Assembly (NCBI GenBank): GCA_030407085.1
Contig: CM059582.1
Location: 87,498,501 to 87,562,500, forward strand
DNA: 64,000 nt
Reading direction: 5' to 3'
Origin: Trichopria drosophilae
Lineage: Eukaryota; Arthropoda; Insecta; Hymenoptera; Diapriidae
Each line of letters opens with the position of its first letter. Positions within the stretch are counted from its first letter, which is position 1. Made by a program: the position numbers and the translations under genes. The notes beneath the pieces were generated by a model that saw nothing but the letters and a program-made list of their open reading frames with translations, was not told the origin of the DNA and did not search any database. Shown one piece after another: positions 31,561 to 42,325 of the stretch.

Positions 31561-32080
31561 GGTAGTTGTACCCTAAATCAAACGTATTGAGAATGAGTTG
31601 AAATTTTCAGCAAAATTAGTTCATGTATCAAACAATACGGATATAAAATTTCAGGTTGATTTATCGTACAGTATCTGAGATAATCGAGTTCAAAGTTTGC
31701 TCAATTCACGTTGATTCGCACGGGGCTCATGACGCCAACAACGACAAATAGTATGTTTCTATTTTTTTGTACCTGATGTAGTATTGCTATTCACTCCAAA
31801 TTTCACACAAAACTTGATAAATGCTCTGTGAAGAGAACACCATTTTTTTAAAAGCCCACCGTACAGTTGTAGAGAAATTTTAATCCAAATATCAGCATTA
31901 TTTTATTTTCGGGGTAACTCGCCGAACAGCTGGTAAGCGAAAAATATACGTGGCAACGTAGTACGACAGCGTCTCGCGCCGCGCAATTAAAAAATGATCG
32001 AAATATGATTTTGTCAAGTGGAACATTAAAAACACAATTGTCAATAAAAAACGTAATCAATTTATTGTAATAAAAACATA
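31561..32080. other. TTAA element, non-coding left part
   Basis: No coding content recognised. Moderately GC-rich patch at 31920-31990. Confidence 0.4.
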
Positions 32081-32104
32081 TTTGAATAAATATATTCGTA
32101 CAAA

Positions 32105-32714
32105 CTATTTTAACAAATCTATAACGGTATCGATATTTTTGTTTAACATATATTTAGAAAGAACCGATTTTAATGCGCATAAATTATTTATTTTCGAATT
32201 TATATATATTTGTTCAATATATTCTTGTACTTTAATTTCAAATTTTTTTACATTTTTTAGTATTGCTGTTTTAAGAATATTTTTAGTCGCTAATTTTTGT
32301 AAAATAAAGGGATCAAAAACAGCGTCATGGTAACCGTTAGTAGGTTGGCTTTCTAATAAATCTTCTGCCAATTTTGACAGGGTGCACATGCATTTTCCCT
32401 TGCGCTGGAAAACTTTTGTCTAAATAATTGCAGACTATCACAAAATCCATAAATAATAGATTTAAAATCATCTATTAAGGAATATTTTACACATTCCCTT
32501 AAAAAAAAACAAAAAAGGTATCGAAAGATGCATTATGTGCAATCAATATACATTGCTTATTTTTACCGATTTTGCACAAAAATTCATAAAATGCTTGTAA
32601 TGCATCCCGAATAATAAGCGTATCTAATGAAATATTGATTGCGTAAATATAGTTCGCCTCCGATATTTTGCAAACCATTGATTTCGGAAGCGAATTAAAA
32701 CAAAATGTAAACAC
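32105..32714 (-). pseudogene. DnaQ-like (DEDDh) exonuclease fragment
   Basis: The minus strand encodes the later two-thirds of a DEDDh 3'-5' exonuclease in two or three frames. The Exo II region is CILIAHNASFDTFF (32499-32714 frame). A stretch in an intermediate frame (about 32400-32510) reads like the linking helix (IYGFCDSLQLFRQKF). The Exo III region is GYHDAVFDPFILQKLA (32105-32389 frame), with the His and Asp of the HxxxxD motif. Exo I (the DxE box) is missing upstream. The piece lies wholly within the TTAA-flanked element and is now a pseudogene. By family the protein would degrade DNA or RNA from 3' ends; its role in a transposon is unknown. Confidence 0.7.
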
Positions 32715-32948
32715 GGAGAAGCCGACGCGATGTTGCCATGTCTATAACGTTGGAACGTGGACTACGTGAAGCGAGAATCAATTTATTTTTAACTCGTGTT
32801 ATTATAATTGAAAATTTTTATGCAATTAGTATTATGGTGGTGGTAATTTCACTTAATAATATTATTAGCATAAACAATTCTATATTTTATTCAATTTTAA
32901 CGTCACTCATTACTTTAACCTATGCAGTTGGGGTACAACTACCTTAAG

Positions 32949-33171
32949 TGAAAATATTGCCTACAGCCCAGAAGCAAAAGAATTAGTTCTCATAGGAAAA
33001 GAGTTTCAAAAGAAAACTGATTTATATAATATCCCATGCCCTTCATCCATGTTACACATTTACATGGTTTCGGAATTGTCACCATTGAAAACATGGTCTT
33101 TGCATAAAATTTGTAAAAAATATATGTTTGCCCCATGGGGGAATAAAACATTTATTGCTTGTGCTCTTTAA
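32949..33171 (+). pseudogene. Same transposase, C-terminal region, part 2
   Basis: Open to a TAA at 33171. NIPCPSSMLHIYMVSELSPL and KTWSLHKICKKYMFAPWGNK match the very end of the CACTA-like family protein, which usually finishes with a short 'W...I..KY...P' module. It lies immediately beyond the TTAA insertion. Confidence 0.55.
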
Positions 33172-33866
33172 CATTAAAAATTATATATAAGTTGTATGTA
33201 AAAAGTATTATATATATAAAATAAAATAAATAATTGAATATAAAATTGCATATATAATTAATGTTTATAAGCAGGTTTTTATAATGCTGACTACGTGAGA
33301 ATGCACATACGTCACATAGCACTCAAATAATCAATCAAATTGATTTAGAAGTAAACTAAATTTTGTGAAAACATATTTCTGAAATATACATCTTCTTAAA
33401 TTCTTCCTAATTTTCATTTTCAAATTAATTTTGTTAAAATCCAGTTTGTTTTTGTATTATAAAATTTATTCACTTATGCTCTAAATAAGACTGCTTTTGA
33501 AAAAAAACTTTTGTATTTTTTTATTCGCACTTTTCGAACTATAGAAAGTTATAACGAAGAAATTGGTGTAGACAATTTTTAAGTACAGGAATCAATAATT
33601 TCTATCACAGTAATTTCGTTATAAATTCCTTTTATGATGTAATCGTTCTTGCAAAACTGTAAATAAAATCTTATATACTTATAACTTGTCTAAGAGTATG
33701 AAATCACATTATTTATCAATATTTTCTGAAGGCCTTAAAATGTTCATTTTCTACTAAAGAATATAATTAAAATGTGTGCAGTAAAAGATCATAATACGTT
33801 TGCTAATAAGTGTTTAAAATATTAATAATTTATCATTTATAGAATGAGTGAGGTTATAAATCCGTA
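33172..33866. other. AT-rich, no feature recognised
   Basis: No gene, RNA or clear repeat terminus seen. Confidence 0.4.
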
Positions 33867-34094
33867 TGTAAGATTTAAAAATACTTTTGAGCATAATTCG
33901 TATAAAGGAGAATGATGCCCACGGACCAAGTAACTCAACATCTGAAAAGGTGTAACCTTTGTAATATGTATAGGAATCAAAAGAGACATTAAAGATAATG
34001 TTTAAAAAAAAATTAGTTTACTCAGAGGCAGGGAAGTTAGGAAAAACCGCCCCTAAAACGTGTAATGTCTGACCAATTTTGTCTGTTTCTACTT

Positions 34095-34098
<4 letters not shown>

Positions 34099-34125
<27 letters not shown>

Positions 34126-34907
34126 TATTAATAAACGGACCGCAAGGCCCTTTACATAGAAAAATGTAATGTACACAAAGACGGTATACAAAAATAACAC
34201 ATATATATAGTGATAAATAGTTTACAATAAAATAGGAGAAATAAAAGGCACAATAAAATTAAGGATATCTCGATGAGAAAAGTTAAAAGAATTACAAATA
34301 ATAGGAGTAATGTAGACGCGATATTTTGTTCTTAAAGGCTGCAAATGAAACGACCGATCGAGAGGAAACATCGAGATTATTCCATTCTCGTAAGAGACGC
34401 GGAATGGGATGATAAAAGGTGAAATTATTTTTGTGTGACGTTTCCCTTAGAACACGCGGATCTCGGATAGAATAGCGTGATTCACGATGTGGGAATAGTT
34501 CCAGCAGGCTTGAATCGGTTGCCATTCTCAGAATACGGAAGACCAATAAAGAATCGTGATAACGGTGAAGTGAATTGATAGTAGGAAATTTAAATTTTAT
34601 TGCGATATCATGAAAACTGTGATTAAAACGCGATAAGGGATTACCAGATTTAAACGCTAAGAATCTAAGAGCTCTTCGCTGGACACTCTCCATTCGCCCA
34701 ATATCTGATTGAGTGAAGGGAGACCAGATTGGAGCAGCATAGACAAAGTGCGCATGGGGGCCTTTAATGCGCAATTAAATGCGTATGCGCGGAATGATAC
34801 GAATGTTCGCCTGCGTCGAACCGAATCGGTTCCGTGACTTTCGGCTCGGGAAGACGACCTTTTGCCGAGCATGTCCGCCGTCGTCTCGGAACCCCATGCC
34901 CCGGGAT
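34099..34907 (-). mobile_element. Jockey-like non-LTR insertion in foldback arm
   Basis: About 810 bp present only in the left arm. Compared with the intact right arm, the site CTTATTATTTATAATG has been opened. The element is minus strand and ends in a (TTTA)n tail (34099-34125 as seen on the plus strand). The duplication is about 5 bp (ATTTA) but merges with the tail. The proximal 150 bp (34750-34907) are GC-rich and unlike ORF2, perhaps a rearranged 5' end. Confidence 0.8.
34292..34774 (-). pseudogene. Jockey-like ORF2 C-terminus
   Basis: 160 codons matching the last part of a jockey/I-type ORF2: FVYAAPIWSPFTQSDIGRME, SVQRRALRFLAFKSGNPLSR, INSLHRYHDSLLVFRILRMA and ending RLHYSYYL. Reverse transcriptase and endonuclease domains are absent (5' truncation). 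Related to, but clearly diverged from, the copy at 14755-15219. Confidence 0.8.
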
Positions 34908-35133
34908 TTATAATGTATTTCTTTTCAAAAATTCGCATACGCACGATTTTTATAAACTTCCCATGTTCGGAGAGTATTTAATTTTATTTTAAATCCTTCA
35001 GTATGTTCAAATCATTCATTTCATTCATGTTTTAAAGGTTACACTTTCATATTTGTATTTTTCTTCCGTGGGCACTCTCCTTTAAAAGTAAAATCATTTA
35101 GAATCATTTATTTATAAAATATAATTTATCGTA

Positions 35134-35679
35134 TGCACGTACGTTTAAGTAGCATGCCTAAAATTATTAAAATGTAATCGAATATCTCGGGATAGAACTG
35201 TCGTTCCTAAGATATCCAATTGATATCCTATACGATATCCTGGGATGTCCCATGACTATTCACCCAACTTCATAAATATAGCCAAGTAATATTCTAGGAT
35301 ATTGTCTGGATATCCCACGGATAAATAAAATTCCATGTTCAGGGACATTTAGTCAAATATTCTATGGATGTCCTAGGGACATCCGGGATATCACGGATGT
35401 TACCGGGCCATTATCAGGATATCCACAGAATAATTATCCTTATATGGGTAGTACCTTAATAAGTATTTTTAAAATACCGAAACCTAACATGAAAGAACAT
35501 AATAAAAAAAATATACAGTTTTCGTCCCACACCCGTTTATTTTTTAGGTACGCATTGCGAAATGATCCTGAAAATATACTTGCTAAAATTTTGAATCTTC
35601 CCATTTACCTCTGTCAATATTCCTTATTAAATAATAATAATAATTGCGAATAAAAAATCGACACTGTCTGTCGTTAAAT
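35134..35679. repeat. Foldback loop rich in GGATATCC-type words
   Basis: The 250 bp from about 35190 to 35440 contain at least eight near-copies of the palindromic word (GATATCC, GGATATCC, GGACATCC, GGATGTCC) at irregular spacing. The rest of the loop is AT-rich. A 69-codon frame (35444-35653) has no recognisable content. Confidence 0.5.
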
Positions 35680-36134
35680 TACGATAAATTATATTTTATA
35701 AATAAATGATTCTAAATGATTTTACTTTTAAAGGAGAGTGCCCACGGGAGAAAAATACAAATATGAAAGTGTAACCTTTAAAACGTGAATGAAATGAATG
35801 ATTTGAACATACTGAAGGATTTAAAACAAAATTAAATACTCTCCGAACATGGGAAGTTTATAAAAATCGTGCGTATGCGAATTTTTGAAAAGAAATACAT
35901 TATAAATAATAAGTAGAAACAGACAAAATTGGTCAGACATTACACGTTTTAGGGGCGGTTTTTCCTAACTTCCCTGTCCCTGAGCAACCTAATTTTTTTT
36001 AAACGTGATCTTTAATGTCTCTTTTGATTCCTATACATATTACAAAGGTTACACCTTTTCAGATGTTGAGTTACTTGGGCCGTGGGCATTCTCCTTTATA
36101 CGAATTATGTTCAAAAGTATTTTTAAATCTTACA

Positions 36135-36600
36135 CTGGCTGTCAATTTTTTGAAAAACGTAATTGAGAAACGTTAATAAATTATGGAAAATGAGAATCCA
36201 CACTAATAATTTTGAAATTTGCGTCTTTGATGCCACTTCTTCTTCTTTCGAGAAACCTCTGCGTACCCAGCAGGAGAATAATGTGAGCGATTATTTTCTG
36301 CATCCTTAATTTAATTTGATAACAGGCTGATGATAAAGTGTTTTTATATTCGATTTAAGTTACTCCAGAAAGCCTTGTTCAAGTGTAACGAAGTTTTACA
36401 TTAGAAAACTGTTTTGCTTTCTCTTTCGCACGCACCCATAATCACTCATTGTTATGGCATAAGAAATAATGATATTGTCCGTGTGTGTGTGTAAATAGGT
36501 ATGGTTGTGGGTATGGAACTGTGGTATGAATGAGTGTAGAATGATACCCTCATGATATGTAATATTTCTTGGGCTCTCCATGTGCTTTCTTATATTTTCA
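36135..36600. other. No gene recognised; short GT microsatellite
   Basis: AT-rich with (GT)n near 36480-36494. No feature supported. Confidence 0.4.
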
Positions 36601-36601
36601 G

Positions 36602-37185
36602 ACTGCATAAGAAGAAATATGAAGATACTGAGGTTGAAAAAAAAGAGAAATTAAAGAAGATATGTTTAAAAATAGGAAAGAAGAATGTCGTAGGACGTAT
36701 AAGGATAGTGAAAAAATTAATCAGCGTATCTTGATGCTAAAAGAAAAAACGGAACTTTTCGTCGAAAGTTCGTCTAATATATTTAGCAGACAAGAGGACA
36801 GATACTTTTCTGTTAGTGGTTCATACAGTCAAGGAAATGTTAGATTTTCGGACAAATTTCGTGGTAAACAATGCACTGATATGGCAGCTGCGGCAGTGGT
36901 GATGTCACGTTTGGAAAAACCACGCACATGGACAACCGATACTGTAAACACAATAATGGACATCGGGGACGATCTATACTTAAGAAGCATAGCTACTCGG
37001 CCAACAGTACATTGCCATGAAAATAACGTAGTCTATTTAACTGTAACCGAAATTTGTAACAGAATACAAATTGCTGAAAAAACATACTCGTTACAAATCG
37101 GTGCAGAGTATGACGGGCATATAAGTATAAATAACGAAGAAGTTGGGCTACCAAATTTACAAACCTGCTTAGCCTCTCATTTCAG
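36602..37185 (+). pseudogene. Papain-like peptidase domain, Cys half
   Basis: A helical basic N-terminus (LHKKKYEDTEVEKKEKLKKI) in one frame shifts near 36665 into the main frame (36662 onward). There, SVSGSYSQGNVRFSDKFRGK is followed by QCTDMAAAAVVM. The Cys about 71 codons into this frame, after RGKQ, fits the nucleophile of a papain-like deubiquitinase/deneddylase (C76/OTU-like) fold. WTTDTVNTIMDIGDDLYLRS continues the pattern. The frame runs into a 665-bp insertion at about 37186 and resumes in the same frame at 37850. It is linked in frame to the Mutator-like transposase further down. Confidence 0.5.
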
Positions 37186-37850
37186 TGATTGTGTTACGCT
37201 CGAACCCGGGGTACTTATACGAGTACTCTGGATACTTACGCGAAAGGGCGGTCGACCTTAAGGGTCGACTCTGGGTTCTGGTGAACGGAGGTGGCTGCGC
37301 TAAGGAAAGAGAGTCTGGGAAGTGAAACAAACAACTTTTAATATATTGTCATAATAATTTTATTTTTCTGAGGAAATAAGGAAATACACGAGGGAATTGA
37401 ATGGAGGAAAATCAGAGGGGCGGCAACGGCGGCTGGTTGTGATCCCTGGTCAGGAGTCGACACCGGAAAACTGTGTGACTGAAAACGAGAACACCACATA
37501 AAAATAGTGACCCTAAATGTTATTGTTAGTAGGGGGTAAGGATGAGGAAAAGATAAGGATAAAAAAAACTATATTTATATTAATGAATACCGACCTAATA
37601 AAAAAATGAATATTTTACATAAAAAAACAAATAATAATTAAGGGTTGATTTTAATTCCTAACAGCCCTACTGATGCTCGTGGCTTGATCGAGTTTTCATT
37701 CAAAGAATGATCTCGATTCAAGTCGCTAGTATCCCTAATAAAAAAAATGTATCCCTAAGGTGTTAATCTCTTGTTTGGTGTAAAAAAAAAATGTTAAAGA
37801 GATTAACACGTTCGTCTCATTAAAAAGATAAAAAATATATAAAAATGGTG
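37186..37850. mobile_element. Unidentified insertion in the peptidase frame
   Basis: Interrupts the peptidase coding between HFSD and the segment GISVAIMKNDNLF. Starts near TGTTACGCTCGAACCC, contains a GC-rich 5' part, AT-rich remainder and a 13-bp stem (GTGTTAATCTCTT...AAGAGATTAACAC, about 37757-37810). No open frame. A solo LTR or SINE is possible. Exact ends and any duplication are unclear. Confidence 0.4.
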
Positions 37851-38272
37851 CTATATTGACGTGCAACGGTATATCAGTAGCAATCATGAAAAACGACAAC
37901 TTATTCTACATGTTTGATTCCCATTCGAGTGGCCGTCATGGAAAAACTACTTCCGATAAGTAGGGTTGTGTACTGGGATTCCGTAACATTTCAGAACTGG
38001 TTGACATTGTAATTAGTAATTGTAATGTGGCAGGTGAAAACTCTGTTGACATTTCAGCAAATCAATACATGTTGATATTCATCGTGGCGGATGTAATTGG
38101 AAATGATGTCGAATCTATGGGACTCATATATGAGGAAAATAAAAGAAATCAATTTTGTCATGAAACGGAAGGGGAAACAACAAATGTGAGCATGGAAATG
38201 ATGGAATTATTAGTGCAACTTGCTTCAGCACCTGCAGAGAACGCAATATGTAAAAAAGTGGGGTGTATGTAG
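37851..38272 (+). pseudogene. Papain-like peptidase domain, His half
   Basis: Continues the frame: MKNDNLFYMFDSHSSGRHGK carries the DSH motif expected for the catalytic histidine, then, after one in-frame TAG near 37942, GFRNISELVDIVISN and a low-complexity acidic tail to a TAG at 38270-38272. The order Cys half, His half and then the transposase core suggests a single large polyprotein-like ORF. Confidence 0.5.
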
Positions 38273-38461
38273 AAAATGAAGAAACGACGCGTGAAGAACG
38301 TGATTTCCCCTCATCGTGGCCTAGCGACAACATTTGTTGCTGAGGAAAGGGACATCGGACATCATGTTCAACCACTAGAGCAAAACTGCACGGACTTTTG
38401 CTCAATGGAAGCGTAAAACACCGAAAATATAGACAAATGCAACAATGAAGATAACAATAAT

Positions 38462-39710
38462 ATGAACATCGTAGAAATTGAAAGATTGCGCATTAATCCA
38501 ACTACTAACAATGTACATGAGAGTTTCGTTAATAATACTGAGGAAGATGATCATCACGACATGCGAAGCAAAGATATATGCGATTTTGAGCACGACACAG
38601 AACTGCACAGATTGTTTGATGAACATGATGATAAGTTTAGGTGCAATCTCCGAAATGTACGATTGATAAAGCGCACTTGGAAAGGCCTCAAAAATTATTT
38701 AACATATAAATGCAATATGAGTTCATATGAAGCTGAGATATGTAGTGAGAAAGATGATCAATGCACTTTAGATTCCAACGTAACGGCAGTTTTTGGCGCT
38801 GCTTGTATCGCAATCGGACAATCACATTTGCAACAGTTGTTCAGTATATTGGACATACCGAGTTTATCCATTCAAAGATATCAGAAATGCCACGACAGTG
38901 TATCAAAAGGTCTTAAAGAGGCAGCAATAACTTAGATGAAAGAAGCAGGGAAAGAAGAAAAGCGTTTAGCCATTGAGGGAGAGAATGATATTAATGGAAT
39001 TCCCTTTACAAAAGTAACTTCTGATGCTGCGTGGATGAAAAGAAGTTATAAAAGTGGAAAATTTGATTCACCTGCAGGTGCTGGAGTACTAATTGGATAT
39101 AATACACGCAAAGTTGTATTTGTCGGTATAAGAAATAAAGCTTGCGCTAGATGTGATTATGCTGCAAGAAATGGACTGGAGCCCAAACAACATGAGTGCT
39201 TCAAAAATTGGAGTTGGCAACAAAGTTCATCATCCATGGAGAGCGATGCGATCTTAGAGGGATTCCGGAAGAGTATCGAAGATCATGGATTAATATACAG
39301 CGAATTCGTAGCGGATGGCGATAGCAACACGTTCAAACAGATTCGCGATAATGATCCTTACCGACAGCACAATGTCACTGTATTGAAACGAGAATGCACA
39401 AATCATTTACTACGTTGCTTGGGAAACAAATTGAAAGATATTGCCAAAACGAAAGGTCTTGGAGGACATTTCAAGAAAATGTTGGAAAATAGCAGCAGGA
39501 ACTTTTCAGAAGTAATACAAGAATGTGTTCAATATCGATTAAATGAAAATACGGGATGGACTGACAAATTGCAACGTTTGACAGATGATTTGGATAAGGT
39601 GCCATATCACGTTTTTGGTTGCCACTCACGGTGCAATAATTTCTACTTCGCGCGTGGTAAAGACGAGTATAATAGTACTCTTCGACACACGTGTGGAAAA
39701 GTATTTTCGA
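38462..39710 (+). pseudogene. Mutator-like transposase
   Basis: Two segments in one frame separated only by a TAG (38933-38935). The first has IKRTWKGLKNYLTYKCNMSS and GAACIAIGQSHLQQLFSILD. The second has FTKVTSDAAWMKRSYKSGKF, GYNTRKVVFVGIRNKACARC, SSSSMESDAILEGFRKSIED, FVADGDSNTFKQI and CTNHLLRCLGNKLKDIAKTK. These match the animal Mutator-like transposase domain, with catalytic Asp candidates in SDAAW and ADGDS. Coding similarity ends near 39710, short of the family's usual C-terminus. Confidence 0.75.
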
Positions 39711-40748
39711 CGAATGTGATGGTTTGGGGCATCCACATTCGCATAAAATACATTTCTGCACATCTATCGAACAATATTTTTGGTTAAAAGTGGTGTAAAA
39801 TGCGTCTGAAAAAATTAAAAAATTTGAAAATTCGCATTTTACCCATGTTGTAACACAAAAGAATTTTACTAGGTACCATGTTTCATTGGAATCTTGTTCT
39901 GTTCCACTTAGAGGAAAAACGATTTAATTAATAATAAAATTATACTCTATGACGAATTCGTCAAGTTCCTCTTCGTTTCGCGTTTTCTCCTCAGCCTCTT
40001 TCGCCTTTCTCGGAGTTGGTCTAGTTTTTTCTCCAGAGCTTTTATTTGGTTGCCTAAACCCTCGTTTTTTTTCGGCGCATTCGCTCGCTTTCTGCGCATC
40101 GTATTGCACATTTTTGTTATTGTTTCATGGAATGCTTTTTCTGTTAACTTCGACTTGCAATTTTTGTTGACGTATTATATATATAATAAAAAATGAAAAT
40201 TTGTAGCAAATATAGATTTAAATATAAATATGAATATATTTTCCGATAAACGCGCGGAAATGTTTTATCTATAAATTTCCAGTTCGAGACAATGATAAAT
40301 GTATAATGTAATTATACAAATTGTAAAAGAAGGGTAGAGTGGAATGATACAACCTCATTTGTACTCCTCTCGCTGTACAATTTACAGTTTTCGCACCCGG
40401 TGCGACGAAATACCCACTTTGTTTTATGGACAGATAATTAAAATTTTTCTTGTTTTTTAATTTTGTCAAGGTCATAGAATGTAGGTAGATATATAATAAA
40501 GTAAACTGGGCGACCTATGAATTATATGGGATCAAAAGAGTAGTTCATTTTATAAAATTTGAAAAAATTGGTGAAAATGATAAAAAAATTAAAAATTATC
40601 TTTTTTTTTCGTTTTCTATTTTTCTTGTTTTTTTTTCACGTGTGGTACATATGGTACGGAAAAACACATTGTAATGAACGCATTATAATACGTTATCATA
40701 TATTTTAATATTACCTTGCCAACAGACACATGGCTGTTTCACCACATA
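39711..40748. other. No gene recognised
   Basis: AT-rich DNA past the truncated transposase. Short frames on both strands lack content. No terminal inverted repeat of the Mutator-like element was identified. Confidence 0.4.
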
Positions 40749-41002
40749 CACTGTAAAAAATTTCTGCATAAAACTTCCGAAACATGTAACGGATATTTTA
40801 TTTATGATACATGTTTCGTAATTTTCAGAGACGGTTTGGTAATTTTCAGAGACGATTTGGTAATTTTCAAAAAAAATATCGTAATTTTCATATAAAAGTT
40901 TCGGTAAATCACGAAATTGTCTCTGAAAAGTACGAAACATGTATCACAAATTAAATTTCCGTTACATGTTTCGGAAGTTTTATGCAGAACTTTTTTACAG
41001 TG
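40749..41002. mobile_element. Palindromic MITE, TA duplication
   Basis: 254 bp, almost entirely palindromic. Tips CACTGTAAAAAA and TTTTTTACAGTG flanked by TA on both sides. Shared arms include CATAAAACTTCCGAAACATG. The centre has three tandem TTGGTAATTTTCAGAGACG-like units. TA duplication and the CACTGT tip suggest a Tc1/mariner-type MITE. Confidence 0.75.
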
Positions 41003-41337
41003 TAGCCATCATTTTCATAAAAGACACGATAACTTTAAAATAAAAGATATCGAAAAATGAATCACATATTAGTATTCCGCGCAGTTTTTTACTAAAAATA
41101 ATCACGGATAATATTTATTTCTTATCGCTAATCGCAGATAAAAATGAGGTGTTTATCTGCAAACATAATTTTTAAATACGAGATCGAAGATATTAAAGTT
41201 TTAATTTTCATTAATTGAGTGCAATTAAAATTTTAGTAATTTGATAATATAATATAATTATTTTGATTATATATGATTTTAAGGTCCGTGCGTGGCAAAA
41301 AACCAAAAAAAAATTCGCATAGAATAAAATAGCTTAT
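41003..41337. other. AT-rich, no feature recognised
   Basis: No gene or repeat boundary seen before the Sola-like element. Confidence 0.4.
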
Positions 41338-41341
41338 GATC

Positions 41342-41985
41342 AAATCCATTTCAAATCAGGCAGGCGGATGAGGTCAAAATTTTAGATTTAATCAGCGATT
41401 GAATATGTTATTCTTCAAGAAAAATAAAGGGATACGTATTTTGCCGAATTTGAAAATGATCATTTTTAACGAAGTTACGAGTTTTTGAACTTTTAGCGCT
41501 AAAATCGAAGAAAACGTAAAATAATTTTTCTTTTGCGTGCCATTTTTTTTCTAATTAAGTTGATTCATTTTCTTTCGATGATTCTTGTAGGTGACTTTGA
41601 CCTGTTTTAAAATCCGTTGGATTTTTTAAAAAATCTTCAAAATTAACAAAATGGCGGCCAATTTTCTAAAAATAAATAAACTCAATTATCTCGAAAACAC
41701 CACCTTTTTCTTTGCTCAAATTTTTACCAGAAATTCGTATCAGTATGAAGAAGAATTGACATGAGTTTCAAGCGGGCTAAACCAAAACTGTAGTCAAGGG
41801 AATTTTTTTCCCAACATTTTTTTGGTAACTCTTCAAAACAGCTAGAACATTGTAAAATACTTTTGTAATAGACCATTTTCACATATTTTTTCCTCCTGAT
41901 TACGAAGATAATAATAGAAATCAGCGGACAGACGTACTAAAGACGATAAATCGAAAAAAAATTTTAAAAAACGTGATTTTTTTTT
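41342..41985. repeat. Sola-like 2 left terminal inverted repeat
   Basis: Mirrors 44845-45482. Shared landmarks include AGGCAGGCGGATGAGGTC near the tip and GTACGTCTGTCCGC (complement) near the inner end. Confidence 0.9.
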
Positions 41986-42325
41986 GTTGGCAAAACTATG
42001 TTTTACAAGTATGATGAATAATTTTGTTCGAAATCAGTTAAATATTTATATTGAAGATCTAATCATATTTACGTAAATGACTTGTAGACAATATATTTTA
42101 CTTAAGATCTTTTTTATTCAATTTTTTTCCACTCGTGTGTGCATGTTCTAGCCATGTACGATACTCGGTCACCATTTTCATCACTTTCGACCTTCCAAAC
42201 GTGGCATTTTTGGATCCCCGATATTGCCTGAACTTTGCTCCATTGACGATTTTTAGTTTTTCGAAACTTATCAAGGTCTCCATTTAAGATTAAAAGTAGC
42301 TTAGTCGAAGACGTGTACTTCTGTA

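Larger units (their letters stand above)
31561..32943 (-). mobile_element. TTAA-flanked element carrying exonuclease remnant
   Basis: 1383 bp with 13-bp perfect terminal inverted repeats (GGTAGTTGTACCC at the left, its complement at the right) and TTAA on both sides (31557-31560 and 32944-32947). It interrupts the transposase pseudogene, whose C-terminal piece resumes at 32949, so the insertion is independently supported. piggyBac, Kolobok and Sola3 elements all use TTAA. No transposase is visible; instead it holds a DnaQ-like exonuclease remnant on the minus strand. Confidence 0.75.
33867..36134. mobile_element. Foldback element with long inverted arms
   Basis: Left arm 33867-34098 plus 34908-35133 is the reverse complement of right arm 35680-36134. 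The tips read TGTAAGATTTAAAAATACTT. Both arms contain the phrase GTGGGCA(C/T)TCTCCTTTA twice, so each arm itself is built of two related halves (near the tip and near the loop). No flanking duplication is obvious and no coding capacity is visible. The left arm is interrupted by a jockey-like insertion; the right arm is the uninterrupted reference. Confidence 0.75.
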
